64,000 bases of DNA, from contig NZ_JASCXX010000011.1 in NCBI RefSeq assembly GCF_030012215.1, forward strand, positions 108,748 through 172,747, given 5' to 3'. The stretch comes from Anaerobaca lacustris (GTDB lineage Bacteria; Planctomycetota; Phycisphaerae; Sedimentisphaerales; Anaerobacaceae). Position numbers and translations under genes: made by a program. Shown piece by piece: positions 19,260 through 27,753 of the stretch. The first letter of the stretch is position 1; every line of letters starts with the position of its first letter. The notes beneath the pieces were generated by a model. That model was not told the DNA's origin. It did no database searches and saw nothing but the letters and a program-made list of their open reading frames with translations.

Positions 19260-19673
19260 ATGAAGAACCTGATCTACGGCGGCATCATCGTGTTGTGCCT
19301 GGTCATCGCGGGAATCGTCATCCTCGTCACCCGGTCGGGAGGTTCCGGCGGCGTCGATAGCCTTTCCGACGACACCCAGTTGTGGGTCATGTGCGCCGCC
19401 TGCCGGGCCTCCTATGAGATGGGAGAGAAGGAATTCTACACACAACTGAGGCAGAAGAGCGTCGAACTGGCCAATCCCATGGCGCGGGCCTTCTTGACCT
19501 GCCAGAAATGCGGCAAAGACCGGGTGGTCAAGGCCGTCAAGTGCGGCAAGTGCGGCGAGGTCTTCCCCGAGGGCGCCGTGCCGAACGACTTCTCCGACCG
19601 ATGCCCCAAGTGCAAGTTCAGCCCAACGGAAGAGACGAGGAAAGCCCGCCAGGCGGAACAGGCCCAGAACTGA
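19260..19673 (+). CDS. Small membrane-anchored protein with paired zinc-ribbon motifs
   Basis: The function is not recognised. The 137-residue protein has one transmembrane helix (about residues 4-24) and then a soluble part with four CxxC pairs: CAAC, CQKC, CGKC and CPKC. This suggests two zinc ribbons, one possibly split by the stretch MGEKEFYTQLRQKSVELANP. The C-terminus is charged (EETRKARQAEQAQN). AGGAGG lies 8 bases before ATG 19260. It has its own promoter and terminator, so it is a single-gene unit. Whether the zinc ribbons face the cytoplasm or the periplasm cannot be decided from the sequence. Confidence 0.75.
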   Translation: MKNLIYGGIIVLCLVIAGIVILVTRSGGSGGVDSLSDDTQLWVMCAACRASYEMGEKEFYTQLRQKSVELANPMARAFLTCQKCGKDRVVKAVKCGKCGEVFPEGAVPNDFSDRCPKCKFSPTEETRKARQAEQAQN

Positions 19674-19698
19674 CCGCACCGTACACGGGAAAGACAAC

Positions 19699-19735
19699 CG
19701 AGCCGGTTCTCCGCCAGGGCCGGCTCGTCATTTTT
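19699..19735 (+). terminator. Terminator after the zinc-ribbon gene
   Basis: An 8-bp perfect stem, CGAGCCGG (19699-19706) and CCGGCTCG (19720-19727), is followed by TCATTTTT. The convergent M48 gene ends at 19728, so the stem may also serve the other strand. Confidence 0.75.
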
Positions 19736-20579
19736 GTGCGACGTGCTCGACCTCTTCCCGCCGATCGCGGTTCGGCAACAGGACCGCCAGCACATTCTGG
19801 CGATACTCGTCCTGCCCTGTCTTCAGTTCCGCGAACATCGCATAGCGCCGGCCGATTCGCTCCTGCAAGTACGCCAGGCGGCTCTCCGGATTGGGATGCG
19901 TGGAGAAGAACTCGATCGGTCGGATCGTCTGCAGTTCCTGCAGGATCTGCATCGTCTCGACCATCCCGTTCGGGTCGTAGCCGGCCTGCACCATGTACGA
20001 AAGCCCTACGAGGTCTGCGTCTTTCTCATCGTCTCGGCTGTACTGGAGGCTGAGCACCCCCGAGATGAACGCCGCACCGGCCGTAAGGTCCCCGCTGCCC
20101 CTGCCCCCCACTCCCGCCGAGGCCGCCACCAACGCCGTCATCCCGATCTGACGGCTCAGGGCCACCATCGTGTCGCGCGCCACCACGTGCCCGATTTCGT
20201 GCCCCAAAATCGCGGCCAACTGCGCCTCTGTCTCCAGCTTCTCCAGCAGTCCGGTTGTGATGTAGATGTAGCCTCCGGGAACGGCAAAGGCGTTGATTTG
20301 CTTCTGACGGACCGCCGTGAAGTGATAGGCGATGTCCGGACGGTGGCAGACCCGCGCCAGCCGCTGGCCAACGCGGTTGACGTACGCCTGAAGGTTCTCA
20401 TCCGGAAACCGACCGCCCAGGACCTTCTCGATCTGCGGCCCGTACTTGCGGCCCAGTTCCACATCCTTGTCCGGACCGAAGAACATCAGCTCTTCCTGCC
20501 CCGTGACCGGATTGACCGCGCAGCCGCTGGCCAACGCGGTCAACAGCAGACTCAGCAGCAGGACACATTCCGTTCTCAT
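19728..20579 (-). CDS. M48 family metalloprotease, lipoprotein
   Basis: The 283-residue protein has a lipoprotein signal with lipobox LASGC (Cys20). The zinc site HEIGH lies at 127-131 and a downstream DEKDADLVG supplies the third ligand region, as in the BepA/LoiP (Oma1-like) group of periplasmic proteases that act on outer-membrane proteins. It would be anchored in an envelope membrane and degrade or assemble envelope proteins. ATG 20579 is chosen because it gives an intact signal peptide; a longer upstream frame has no signal. The C-terminus (KTGQDEYRQNVLAVLLPN) is polar. It is divergent from the rnf operon. Confidence 0.9.
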   Translation of the reverse strand: MRTECVLLLSLLLTALASGCAVNPVTGQEELMFFGPDKDVELGRKYGPQIEKVLGGRFPDENLQAYVNRVGQRLARVCHRPDIAYHFTAVRQKQINAFAVPGGYIYITTGLLEKLETEAQLAAILGHEIGHVVARDTMVALSRQIGMTALVAASAGVGGRGSGDLTAGAAFISGVLSLQYSRDDEKDADLVGLSYMVQAGYDPNGMVETMQILQELQTIRPIEFFSTHPNPESRLAYLQERIGRRYAMFAELKTGQDEYRQNVLAVLLPNRDRREEVEHVAQK

Positions 20580-20611
20580 AACCACGACCTTTGGAATTGG
20601 CAAAGTTGTCG

Positions 20612-20639
20612 TTGAAATGCCTGTCCGAGCTATTATAAT
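20612..20639 (+). promoter_or_regulatory. Promoter for the rnf operon
   Basis: TTGAAA (20612-20617), a 16-base spacer and a perfect TATAAT (20634-20639). The predicted start near 20646 is about 23 bases before ATG 20669. The AT-rich centre also reads TATAAT on the other strand (20637-20632) and could serve the divergent M48 gene. Confidence 0.7.
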
Positions 20640-20668
20640 GCAAATTTTCGCATTTGGTAGTGGAAACC

Positions 20669-20959
20669 ATGGGACAGGCAAGACCCTGTGACGGCTGTCG
20701 TCAGGCCCACAACTGCGCCGCAGTCTACGAGCGGCTTGGTCGGGCCGGCGGGCCTTCGGTCGCACTGAAGGCGATGGTTGCCTTCGCTCTGCCGATTGCC
20801 GCATTCGCCATCGTCTTGGCGACGTTCGAGCATCTGCTGGCGAACGCGGTGGCCGAGCGGAGCCGAACGTTCGTGGCGTTCGTGGTGGCCCTGGCCCTCA
20901 CCGTCGGCCTGATGCGCGTGGTCAGCCTGCTCGTCGGACGACGTCGCGAGCCGCATTAG
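20669..20959 (+). CDS. RseC/MucC-like small membrane protein
   Basis: The 96-residue protein starts with a cysteine-rich segment (CDGCRQAHNC, spacing C-x2-C-x5-C). Two hydrophobic helices follow, at about 36-56 and 66-88. This resembles the second half of RseC, part of the SoxR-reducing system whose other genes are rnf/rsx homologues in Enterobacteria. The N-terminal beta-rich domain of RseC is missing, so homology is only suggested. It is the first gene of the rnf operon, 20 bases before rnfC. A likely role is as an accessory factor for Rnf assembly or iron-sulfur handling. TTG 20654 is an upstream alternative start. Confidence 0.55.
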   Translation: MGQARPCDGCRQAHNCAAVYERLGRAGGPSVALKAMVAFALPIAAFAIVLATFEHLLANAVAERSRTFVAFVVALALTVGLMRVVSLLVGRRREPH

Positions 20960-20978
20960 CACTTGGATTGTTGCCCTT

Positions 20979-22352
20979 ATGACGGACGACCTGAAAGACA
21001 AACGTACATTCTCTCGCGGGGTCCATCCCCCCGAGAGCAAACACCTTACCGAAGACCGACCGATCGAACCGGGACCGGGCGTCGGGGAGTTGTCGATTCT
21101 GCTCAGCCAGCACATCGGCGCCCCTTGCCAGGCGGCGGTCAAGAAAGGCGACCTCGTTGAGGCCGGCCAGAGGATCGGTGAGTGTCAGGCGTTCGTCTGC
21201 GCCCCCGTTCACGCCCCCGTGCCCGGCAAGGTCAAGGAGCTGGCGCTGAAGCCTCACCCGGTGCTGGGACGTTGCCAGGCCATCACCATCGAGGCCCGGG
21301 AGCCGGCGCCGCCGAGCCTGCCTTCGTTCGACCTGCCGACCGATTTCGATCCCGCTCGCTACAAACCCGACGAGATCTGCGAAGCCGTCCGAGACGCCGG
21401 CCTGGTTGGCATGGGCGGAGCGGGATTCCCTACGAGCGTGAAGATCCAGCCGGACGCGAAACCCCCGAAGCACACCCTGCTCGTCAACGGCTGCGAGTGC
21501 GAGCCCTATATCACGTGCGACTATCGCATCATGCTCGAATGGACCGATCAGGTCCTCGCGGGCATCCGGCTGGCACAGCGGGCCTGCGGCGCGTCGAAGG
21601 TCTTCATCGGAATCGAAGACAACAAACCCAAAGCCATCGAAGCCATGAGCGCGGCGATTGCCAGGGCCGGATCGACCTCGGATGTCCGCGTGGTGCCGCT
21701 GCAAACGAAGTATCCCCAAGGTGGCGAACGGCAGCTCATTAACGCCGCAATCGGCCAGACGGTCCCGACGGGAGGCATTCCGCCGATGATCGGGGTGGTG
21801 GTGATCAACGTGGCCACCGCCGCCGCCATCGCCGGCGCCGTGCTCCACAACCGGCCGCTGACGCATCGCGTCGTCACCGTCACGGGAGAGGCGATCGCCA
21901 GGCCGGGCAACTACTATGTGCCCATCGGAACGCCGGTCGAGGCCCTGATCGAGTTCTGCGGCGGCGTGACCGAGAAATCGGCCAAAGTCGTCATGGGGGG
22001 CCCGATGATGGGACTGGCCATCGCCGATCTGAGCACACCGATCACGAAGACCGGCGGCGCGGTGACTGTACTGACCCGACATCAAATCGGCCAGGCCAAG
22101 TTCGAACGGCGCCAGACCGCGTGCATCCGCTGTGGCCGATGCCTCGAAGTCTGCCCGGAAAACCTCAACCCCACGCGAATCGCCCACGCGGTCAAGAGCA
22201 ATCTGCTGGACGTTGCCGAGAGCCATTTCATCGGCGCGTGCATCGAGTGCGGCTGCTGTAGTTACGTCTGCCCGGCCAATATCGAACTGACCGGGTACAT
22301 CAAGACCGGCAAGATCTTCCTGGCCAGACAGAGAAAGAAGATGCCGGCCTGA
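20979..22352 (+). CDS. rnfC: Rnf complex subunit RnfC
   Basis: RnfC is the peripheral NADH-oxidising subunit of the Rnf ferredoxin:NAD+ oxidoreductase, which couples electron flow to sodium or proton pumping. The 457-residue protein has the conserved N-terminal barrel-sandwich part (FSRGVHPPESK), the nucleotide/FMN region (GMGGAGFPTSVK and NGCECEPYITCD), and two 4Fe-4S clusters near residues 382 (CIRCGRCLEVCP) and 421 (CIECGCCSYVCP). Its length is typical of compact RnfC without the alanine-rich tail. It is the second gene of the operon. Confidence 0.96.
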   Translation: MTDDLKDKRTFSRGVHPPESKHLTEDRPIEPGPGVGELSILLSQHIGAPCQAAVKKGDLVEAGQRIGECQAFVCAPVHAPVPGKVKELALKPHPVLGRCQAITIEAREPAPPSLPSFDLPTDFDPARYKPDEICEAVRDAGLVGMGGAGFPTSVKIQPDAKPPKHTLLVNGCECEPYITCDYRIMLEWTDQVLAGIRLAQRACGASKVFIGIEDNKPKAIEAMSAAIARAGSTSDVRVVPLQTKYPQGGERQLINAAIGQTVPTGGIPPMIGVVVINVATAAAIAGAVLHNRPLTHRVVTVTGEAIARPGNYYVPIGTPVEALIEFCGGVTEKSAKVVMGGPMMGLAIADLSTPITKTGGAVTVLTRHQIGQAKFERRQTACIRCGRCLEVCPENLNPTRIAHAVKSNLLDVAESHFIGACIECGCCSYVCPANIELTGYIKTGKIFLARQRKKMPA

Positions 22353-22396
22353 CGGAGCGCACGACGCCACGGCAAGGGACAACGAGGACTCGACAG

Positions 22397-23410
22397 ATGC
22401 TCAAGGATATCACGGTTTCATTCGCACCCCATATCAGCCAGCCGCTTTCGACGCGGCGCGTCATGCTCGACGTGGCGATCGGCCTGCTGCCGGCCATGGC
22501 GGTGGCGGGATACTATTTCCGTATACATGCCCTGCTGCTGATCGGCACGTGCGTGGCCTGGTGCGCCGCCACCGAATGGGTCTGCAATCGGATTCGCAGG
22601 AAACCCAACTCGCTGGGCGATTTCAGCGCCGTCGTCACCGGCATCATCCTGGCGCTGTCGCTGCCGCCGGTCCTGCCGCTCTGGGCGGCCGCCATCGGCA
22701 GCGCCGTATCGATCGTCGTCGGAAAAATCGTCTTCGGCGGGCTCGGGGCCAACGTCTTCAATCCCGCGATGGTCGGCCGGGCGTTTCTGACCGCCTCGTT
22801 CGGCGTGATGATGACCACCTGGACGGTGCCCGCCTCCATCGACATCGAGATGCCGACGCTCTCTGCGGCCGACGTCGTCGACACGCGGACCCAGGCGACC
22901 CCGCTGGCCTGGAGCAAGACGGCCATCAAGGAGGGCGGCGAAGCGAAGACCTACAGCGGCCGACTGTTTTTCTCGACCATGACCGGCGAGGTGGCCGGCT
23001 GTCTGGGCGAGACCAGCGCGATCGCGATCCTGCTCGGCGGCGCCTATCTGCTCTGGCGAAAGACGATCGGCTTCCACATCCCAGCAGCCGTGCTCGGCTC
23101 GGCCTTCGTCGCGGCGGCCATCGCGTATCTGGTCAACGCCGATGCCTACGTCCAGCCGTTCTTTCATCTGACCAGCGGCGCCTTGCTGTTTGGGGCACTG
23201 TTCATCGCGACCGATCCCGTTACGGCCCCGCTGACGCGTCGCGGCATGTGGCTGTTCGGCATCGGCGTCGGGACCATCACGATGGTCATCCGCATCCTCG
23301 GCGAATACCCCGAGGGCATGATGTTCGCCGTGCTCCTGATGAATGCGGTAACCCCATTGATCGACCGGCTGTGCAAACGCATCCCGACAGGAGGCAAGCC
23401 CCATGCGTAG
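22397..23410 (+). CDS. rnfD: Rnf complex subunit RnfD
   Basis: RnfD is an integral membrane subunit carrying a covalently bound FMN. The 337-residue protein has many transmembrane helices and the family motifs GDFSAVVTGIILALSLPP near residue 73 and ALFIATDPVTAP near 270. The threonine of the second motif is the known type of FMN attachment site, filled by ApbE. An apbE gene lies 3.2 kb away. The RnfD end overlaps the rnfG start by eight bases, which suggests translational coupling. Confidence 0.95.
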   Translation: MLKDITVSFAPHISQPLSTRRVMLDVAIGLLPAMAVAGYYFRIHALLLIGTCVAWCAATEWVCNRIRRKPNSLGDFSAVVTGIILALSLPPVLPLWAAAIGSAVSIVVGKIVFGGLGANVFNPAMVGRAFLTASFGVMMTTWTVPASIDIEMPTLSAADVVDTRTQATPLAWSKTAIKEGGEAKTYSGRLFFSTMTGEVAGCLGETSAIAILLGGAYLLWRKTIGFHIPAAVLGSAFVAAAIAYLVNADAYVQPFFHLTSGALLFGALFIATDPVTAPLTRRGMWLFGIGVGTITMVIRILGEYPEGMMFAVLLMNAVTPLIDRLCKRIPTGGKPHA

Positions 23411-24020
23411 CATCAGGCATTTCTTCGAGCAGAGCTGGCTGCTGATCGTCGCGTCGTTCTTCTTCGGCCTGCTGATCGCCATCACCAACGCCGCGCTTTC
23501 GCCGAGGATCGAACAGAACAAGACAACCAAGCTCAACCAATTGGCCGGCGGCCTGCTGCCGGACGCGACCGCGTTTGCTGCCGTCACCGAGAGCATTGAG
23601 ATCAAGGCCCTCGACGGTAAACTGCAAACGGTTCCGGTTTACCGGGCCACGACGGGCAACCAGACGGCCGGGTGGGTCTTTCAGGTGGTCGGTTCCGGGT
23701 TCGCCGACAAGATTGAACTGGTCGTCGCGGTCGACGCCGCGTTCGCAACCCTCGCCGGGTTCGACGTCCTTGCGAGCAATGAGACGCCCGGTTTCGGCGA
23801 TCAGATCAAGGACAGCTACTACCGCGACCAGTTCGAAGGCGCTCCGACCGATGGACTGACCCTCGTCAAGACCGGCGACCCGACCACGATCGACTCCGAG
23901 ATCGTCGCCATCAGCGGTGCGACGGTCAGCAGCGTCGCAGTGGTCCGCGCCATCGACCACTACCTTCCCCAGATCAAAACGCAACTCCAACAGAAGGGGC
24001 TGATCGGCCATGGCAACTGA
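23403..24020 (+). CDS. rnfG: Rnf complex subunit RnfG
   Basis: RnfG has one N-terminal membrane helix (about residues 10-30) and a periplasmic FMN-binding domain. The flavinylation motif reads SGATVSS near residues 171-177, close to the usual SGATxT(S). It is 205 residues long, typical for the family, and ends GLIGHGN. It overlaps rnfD and rnfE by short reading-frame overlaps. The periplasmic FMN implies electron transfer across the membrane, with loading by the membrane-anchored ApbE encoded nearby. Confidence 0.94.
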   Translation: MRSIRHFFEQSWLLIVASFFFGLLIAITNAALSPRIEQNKTTKLNQLAGGLLPDATAFAAVTESIEIKALDGKLQTVPVYRATTGNQTAGWVFQVVGSGFADKIELVVAVDAAFATLAGFDVLASNETPGFGDQIKDSYYRDQFEGAPTDGLTLVKTGDPTTIDSEIVAISGATVSSVAVVRAIDHYLPQIKTQLQQKGLIGHGN

Positions 24021-24630
24021 TTCCGACGGACAGACGTGCGTGTACAAGAACACGTTGCTCGCCGGCCTCTGGCGAGAGAACCCGGTCCTGCGCCTGCTGC
24101 TGGGCATGTGCCCGACGCTGGCGGTCACCGCGGCGGTCAAGCCGGCCTTTACGATGGGCATGTGCGTGGTCTTCGTACTGGTGTGCAGCAACGTCATGGT
24201 CTCCCTGATGCGCGATCGGCTCAAGCCGCACCTGCGCATCCTGATGTTCACTTTGACGATCGCCACGTTCGTGACCATCGCCGACCTGCTGCTCAAGGCG
24301 TTCCAGCCCGAGATGAGCGCCGCGCTCGGGCCGTACGTCCCGCTGATTATCGTCAATTGCGCCATCATCGCGCGAGCCGAGGCGTGCGCCAGCAAGAACC
24401 CCGTTCTGCTGAGCATCGTCGATGCCCTGGGCATGGGGGCCGGATTCACCGTCGCCCTGTGCGTCCTGGCGGGCATCCGCGAAGTGCTCGGCACCGGCAG
24501 GTTCTTCGACATCCAGGTCATGCCGAAGGCGTTCGTGCCCTGGGCGGCGTTGAGCATGCCCGTCGGTGCGTTCCTGGCGCTCGGGTTCCTGCTGGGGCTC
24601 GTCGCCCTGATCACCCAGAAGCGTAGTTAA
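24010..24630 (+). CDS. rnfE: Rnf complex subunit RnfE
   Basis: RnfE is a six-helix membrane subunit homologous to RnfA and NqrD. The 206-residue protein contains NPVLRLLLGMCPTLAVT near the start and PLIIVNCAIIARAEACASKN in the middle, both hallmark sequences. RnfE and RnfA together hold a 2Fe-2S cluster in the membrane, using cysteines such as those in GMCP and VNC. Its start overlaps rnfG by 11 bases. Confidence 0.94.
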   Translation: MATDSDGQTCVYKNTLLAGLWRENPVLRLLLGMCPTLAVTAAVKPAFTMGMCVVFVLVCSNVMVSLMRDRLKPHLRILMFTLTIATFVTIADLLLKAFQPEMSAALGPYVPLIIVNCAIIARAEACASKNPVLLSIVDALGMGAGFTVALCVLAGIREVLGTGRFFDIQVMPKAFVPWAALSMPVGAFLALGFLLGLVALITQKRS

Positions 24631-24641
24631 GAGGTCGCAGT

Positions 24642-25229
24642 ATGGATACCGTCTATCTCCTGATCACGGGTTTCCTTTCGGTCGTCCTGATCAACAATCT
24701 GGTCCTGACGAAGTTCCTGGGCATCTGCCCGTATCTGGGCGTGTCCGGCCGGATCGACATGGCCTTCGGCATGGGCCTGGCCGTGACGTTCGTCATGACG
24801 CTCAGCGGCACGCTCACCTGGCTGATCGACCACATGGTCCTGATCCCCCTGGGCCTGGAGGTGACGCGATACGTCTGCTTCATCCTGGTCATCGCCAGCG
24901 CCGTACAACTGGTCGAGATGTACCTGCGGAAGTTCTTCCCGCCGCTCTACGACAGTTTTGGGATCTTTCTGCCCCTGATCACGACCAACTGCGCCATTCT
25001 GGGCCTGTGCCTGTTCCTGAATCTCTGGGGCATCGACAGCCTGCTCGAAGCGGTCGTCCTGAGCGTGGGAGGCGGCATCGGCTTCACGATGGCCATCTGC
25101 ATCATGGCGGGCATCCGTGAGAACCTGCGCATGGTGGACGTCCCCGAATGCCTTCAGGGCGCGCCGATTACGTTGATCACCGCCGGCATCCTTTCGCTGG
25201 CGTTCATGGGATTTGCGGGAATCATATGA
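24642..25229 (+). CDS. rnfA: Rnf complex subunit RnfA
   Basis: RnfA is the partner of RnfE, inserted in opposite orientation. The 195-residue protein is almost all membrane helices, with the conserved NNLVLTKFLGICPYLGVS opening and LITTNCAILGLCLF in the middle; both contain the cluster cysteines. It begins 11 bases after rnfE, and its stop codon overlaps the ATG of rnfB (ATGA). Confidence 0.95.
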   Translation: MDTVYLLITGFLSVVLINNLVLTKFLGICPYLGVSGRIDMAFGMGLAVTFVMTLSGTLTWLIDHMVLIPLGLEVTRYVCFILVIASAVQLVEMYLRKFFPPLYDSFGIFLPLITTNCAILGLCLFLNLWGIDSLLEAVVLSVGGGIGFTMAICIMAGIRENLRMVDVPECLQGAPITLITAGILSLAFMGFAGII

Positions 25230-26113
25230 TGATCTTAGCGAATATCGTCGATCTGTTGAGCAGCGCCTGGATGGCGGGCCTGATCATGCTGGGCCTTGGG
25301 TTCGTCTTCGCGGTCGTCCTGTTGATCGCCCACGAAAAACTCAAGGTGGAGGTGGACCCGCGCGTCGTGCAGATTCACGCGGCGCTGCCGAACATCGACT
25401 GCGGCGCGTGCGGGTTTCCCGGTTGCGGCGGATACGCCAAGGGGGTGCTGGAGAACCCCGAGCTGATCGGTCGCTGCTCACCCGGCGGCGCGGCCGTCGC
25501 CGGGAAGATCGCCGCGATCCTCAACCTGCAGGCCAGCGAGTCCGGGCCGGCCCAGAGACCCATCGTCCACTGCCGGGCCCACACCGCTGACCGGACGTAC
25601 TACGCCGAGTACCAGGGCATCCCAAGCTGCACCGCCGCCAACGCCCTGGCCAACGCCCAGGCGTGCAAGTTCGGGTGTCTCGGCTTCGGAGACTGCGTCC
25701 GCGCCTGCAAGTTCGATGCGCTGCACATTATCGACGGCCTGTCCACCGTCGATTACAGCAAGTGCACCGGCTGCACGGCCTGCTCGAAGGCGTGCCCGCG
25801 CAACCTGATCGAGATGGTCCCGTTCGGCCACGAGAACATGATGACCGTCGCGTGCAGCAGCAAGGAGAACGGCAAGACGACACGCGCGATGTGCCAGGTC
25901 GGCTGCATCGGCTGCGGCCTGTGCGCCAAGCAGAGCGATGCCTTCACCATCGCCGACAACCTCGCCCGCATGGACTACAGCAAGTACGCCCCCTGCGGCG
26001 AGAACGAAGCCGCCATGAACAAGTGCCCCACCGGCGTCATCGTCTACCGAGGCAAAACCGCCCCACCCCCGCGTGAACCCAAAGCCAAACCCGCCGCATC
26101 AACCACATCATAG
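25226..26113 (+). CDS. rnfB: Rnf complex subunit RnfB
   Basis: RnfB takes electrons from ferredoxin. After one N-terminal membrane helix comes the four-cysteine motif CGACGFPGCGGYA with a later Cys. The ferredoxin-like part has clusters starting CKFGCLGFGDCVRACK and CTGCTACSKACP. A third cysteine group, CQVGCIGCGLCAKQ, ends with CPTGVIV. The 295-residue length is typical, and the C-terminal tail is proline/lysine-rich. ATG 25226 overlaps the rnfA stop. It is the last gene of the operon; a leftward toxin-antitoxin remnant ends 15 bases downstream. Confidence 0.95.
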   Translation: MMILANIVDLLSSAWMAGLIMLGLGFVFAVVLLIAHEKLKVEVDPRVVQIHAALPNIDCGACGFPGCGGYAKGVLENPELIGRCSPGGAAVAGKIAAILNLQASESGPAQRPIVHCRAHTADRTYYAEYQGIPSCTAANALANAQACKFGCLGFGDCVRACKFDALHIIDGLSTVDYSKCTGCTACSKACPRNLIEMVPFGHENMMTVACSSKENGKTTRAMCQVGCIGCGLCAKQSDAFTIADNLARMDYSKYAPCGENEAAMNKCPTGVIVYRGKTAPPPREPKAKPAASTTS

Positions 26114-26128
26114 AACGCAAGGGGAGCA

Positions 26129-26281
26129 TCAACTCACGCCCTCGACCGGGCGTGCCAAAGCCAACTGGAGCATTCGATTCCGTCTCAGATCCTCGGGGGC
26201 CATCCCTCCAAGCATTTCCACAGCTTCGCGGGAATGATCCAGCATATGACGGATGCGCGTCAGATCGTCATGCTGCGTCAT
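26129..26281 (-). pseudogene. Truncated HEPN-domain (HepT-like) remnant
   Basis: The 50-residue reading frame [20 protein letters not shown] matches the first helices of DUF86/HEPN ribonuclease toxins and continues to LQLALARPVEGVS, where it stops. Intact members run to about 110 residues and contain the catalytic RxxxxxH motif, which is missing here. The frame starts inside the end of the MNT gene (14-base overlap), the normal arrangement for an MNT/HEPN pair. The sequence after the stop does not resume the family, so the 3' half is deleted, and the rnfB end follows immediately. Confidence 0.7.
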
Positions 26282-26573
26282 AGTGGACCTCGGCCTCAGC
26301 CATGACTTCATTTCTGAAGTAGTCTGAAAGGAAACCAGGAGTATTCAGATCGACCTTACGGCCCAGCATATTGCCCAGGTCGATCTCAAGACCGGCCAGA
26401 CGAAGCAAACCGACTCTTGCCTCCGGTTCGAACTCGACGAGAACGTCGACGTCGCTGTCGGGGCCGAAGTCGTCGCGCAGGACCGAGCCGAACAGGGCCA
26501 GCCGGCGGATGTGATTGGCCCGGCAAAACTCGGCAATCCTCTCTTTCGGGATGTCGATCCGTGTCTTTGCCAT
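26268..26573 (-). CDS. MNT-type nucleotidyltransferase (antitoxin-like)
   Basis: The 101-residue protein carries the minimal nucleotidyltransferase signature GS...Dx[23 protein letters not shown] at about residues 28-48. In MntA/HepT systems the MNT protein modifies and silences the HEPN ribonuclease toxin. Here the HEPN partner is truncated, so the gene may be an orphan or a relic under decay. ATG 26573 has GGAG five bases upstream and lies only 9 bases after a consensus -10 box. The pair sits between rnfB and apbE, which looks like an insertion into a functional cluster. Confidence 0.85.
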   Translation of the reverse strand: MAKTRIDIPKERIAEFCRANHIRRLALFGSVLRDDFGPDSDVDVLVEFEPEARVGLLRLAGLEIDLGNMLGRKVDLNTPGFLSDYFRNEVMAEAEVHYDAA

Positions 26574-26582
26574 AATGACTCC

Positions 26583-26611
26583 ATTATAGCCCAGGCGGGC
26601 CCCTGTGCCAA
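26583..26611 (-). promoter_or_regulatory. Promoter for the MNT gene
   Basis: TTGGCA (26611-26606), a 17-base spacer and a perfect TATAAT (26588-26583). The start codon is at 26573, so the transcript would have almost no leader. Confidence 0.65.
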
Positions 26612-26631
26612 TGCGGATTCGGTTGGCGCGA

Positions 26632-27675
26632 TCACTGGACGTAGGCTCTGGCGCCACTGGAGAAGACGGGGTTGGCGTCTGGCTGGTGGGGGATGAGAAT
26701 GGCTTCGGTGTCGGGGACTTGCTCGATCAGGGCCAGGCCCTTTTCCAGCCCGAGCACGCTGACGGCGGTAGCCAGCGCATCGGCGCTGGTGGCGTCGGGG
26801 GCGATGATGGTGACACTGGCGAGAGCGTCGGCCCCTCGGCCGGAGCGGGTGTCCATGATGTGGCTCTGCCGCTGGCCTTTGACCGTCGCGAAGCGCCGGT
26901 AGTCGCCGCTGGTGGTCACCGCTCGATCCAGCACCTCCAAGACGAACAGCGGCTTGCCCGCCGCCATGTCATCGGGCGCCACATTCGGGTCCTGCAACCC
27001 CGCGCGCCAGGTCTGCTGCCCTTGGGGCGGCCTGCCGAAGCAGCGGATGTCGCCGCCGATGTCGACCATTCCGCCGACGGCCCCGGCCGCCTTCATCGCC
27101 TCGACGGCCTTGTCGATCGCAAACCCCTTGGCGATGCCGCCCAGGTCGATCTTCACACCCTCGACGGCAAACCGAACCGTCCGGGCCGCCGGGTCCAGCC
27201 GCAGCTTGTCGTAACCCACCCTGCTCTTGGCCTCGGCGATCTCGGCCTCCGTCGGCACGGTATCGGTCGCGGCGGCCCGGCGCCACAGCTCGCCCAGGGC
27301 GCCGATCGTGACATCGAACGCCCCGCCCGAAAGCTCACTGAAATGGAGCGCCCTCTCCAGGACCTCGAAGGTCGCTTCATCGACCTCGACCGCCCTCTGA
27401 TAGGCATCGCGATTGACCGTATTCAGCTCGGAGTCGGGGTTGTGATAGCTCATCAGTTCGTCAACCCGCCTCTGCTCGCCGAATGCGGCGGCAATGGCGG
27501 CCTGTCCGGCCTTCTCACTCGATGCGATCGCAACGGCCCGGGAGAACGTCCCCATAACCACCTTGAACCCGCTGTCAACCTGGACCGCCTCCGACGGCTG
27601 CAGGCCAACGTACAACGCGGCTCCAAGCAGCAGACACAGAACCCCAACAGCAATCGAACGACCGGTATTTCTCAT
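26632..27675 (-). CDS. apbE: FAD:protein FMN transferase ApbE, membrane-anchored
   Basis: ApbE transfers FMN from FAD to a threonine in periplasmic and membrane flavoproteins such as RnfG and RnfD. The 347-residue protein begins with a membrane helix (residues 8-25), with no proper lipobox. The core has [12 protein letters not shown], the metal/FAD motif [26 protein letters not shown], and [26 protein letters not shown] near the C-terminus. ATG 27675 has GAGGG upstream. It is on the opposite strand to rnf, with the MNT module between them. Its functional link to Rnf is established for the families. Confidence 0.93.
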   Translation of the reverse strand: MRNTGRSIAVGVLCLLLGAALYVGLQPSEAVQVDSGFKVVMGTFSRAVAIASSEKAGQAAIAAAFGEQRRVDELMSYHNPDSELNTVNRDAYQRAVEVDEATFEVLERALHFSELSGGAFDVTIGALGELWRRAAATDTVPTEAEIAEAKSRVGYDKLRLDPAARTVRFAVEGVKIDLGGIAKGFAIDKAVEAMKAAGAVGGMVDIGGDIRCFGRPPQGQQTWRAGLQDPNVAPDDMAAGKPLFVLEVLDRAVTTSGDYRRFATVKGQRQSHIMDTRSGRGADALASVTIIAPDATSADALATAVSVLGLEKGLALIEQVPDTEAILIPHQPDANPVFSSGARAYVQ

Positions 27676-27741
27676 AGCGCCCTCACGATTCTTTCGGCGG
27701 GAAGCGCCCCGCCGCGACTGTCCAAGACCTGCAAAGCCGCG

Positions 27742-27747
27742 TATAAT
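27742..27747 (+). promoter_or_regulatory. -10 element of a probable leaderless radical SAM gene
   Basis: A perfect TATAAT lies six bases before ATG 27754, and no Shine-Dalgarno sequence precedes that ATG. The predicted transcription start falls on the ATG. The -35 region is weak. Confidence 0.5.
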
Positions 27748-27753
27748 AACCGC

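Noticed and set aside
20922..22382. 486-codon open frame antisense to rnfC
   Set aside because: The coding strand has an unmistakable RnfC; the antisense frame has no features.
26605..27753. N-terminal extension of the radical SAM frame
   Set aside because: It lies antisense to apbE, and family similarity begins only at 27754, where a -10 box stands.
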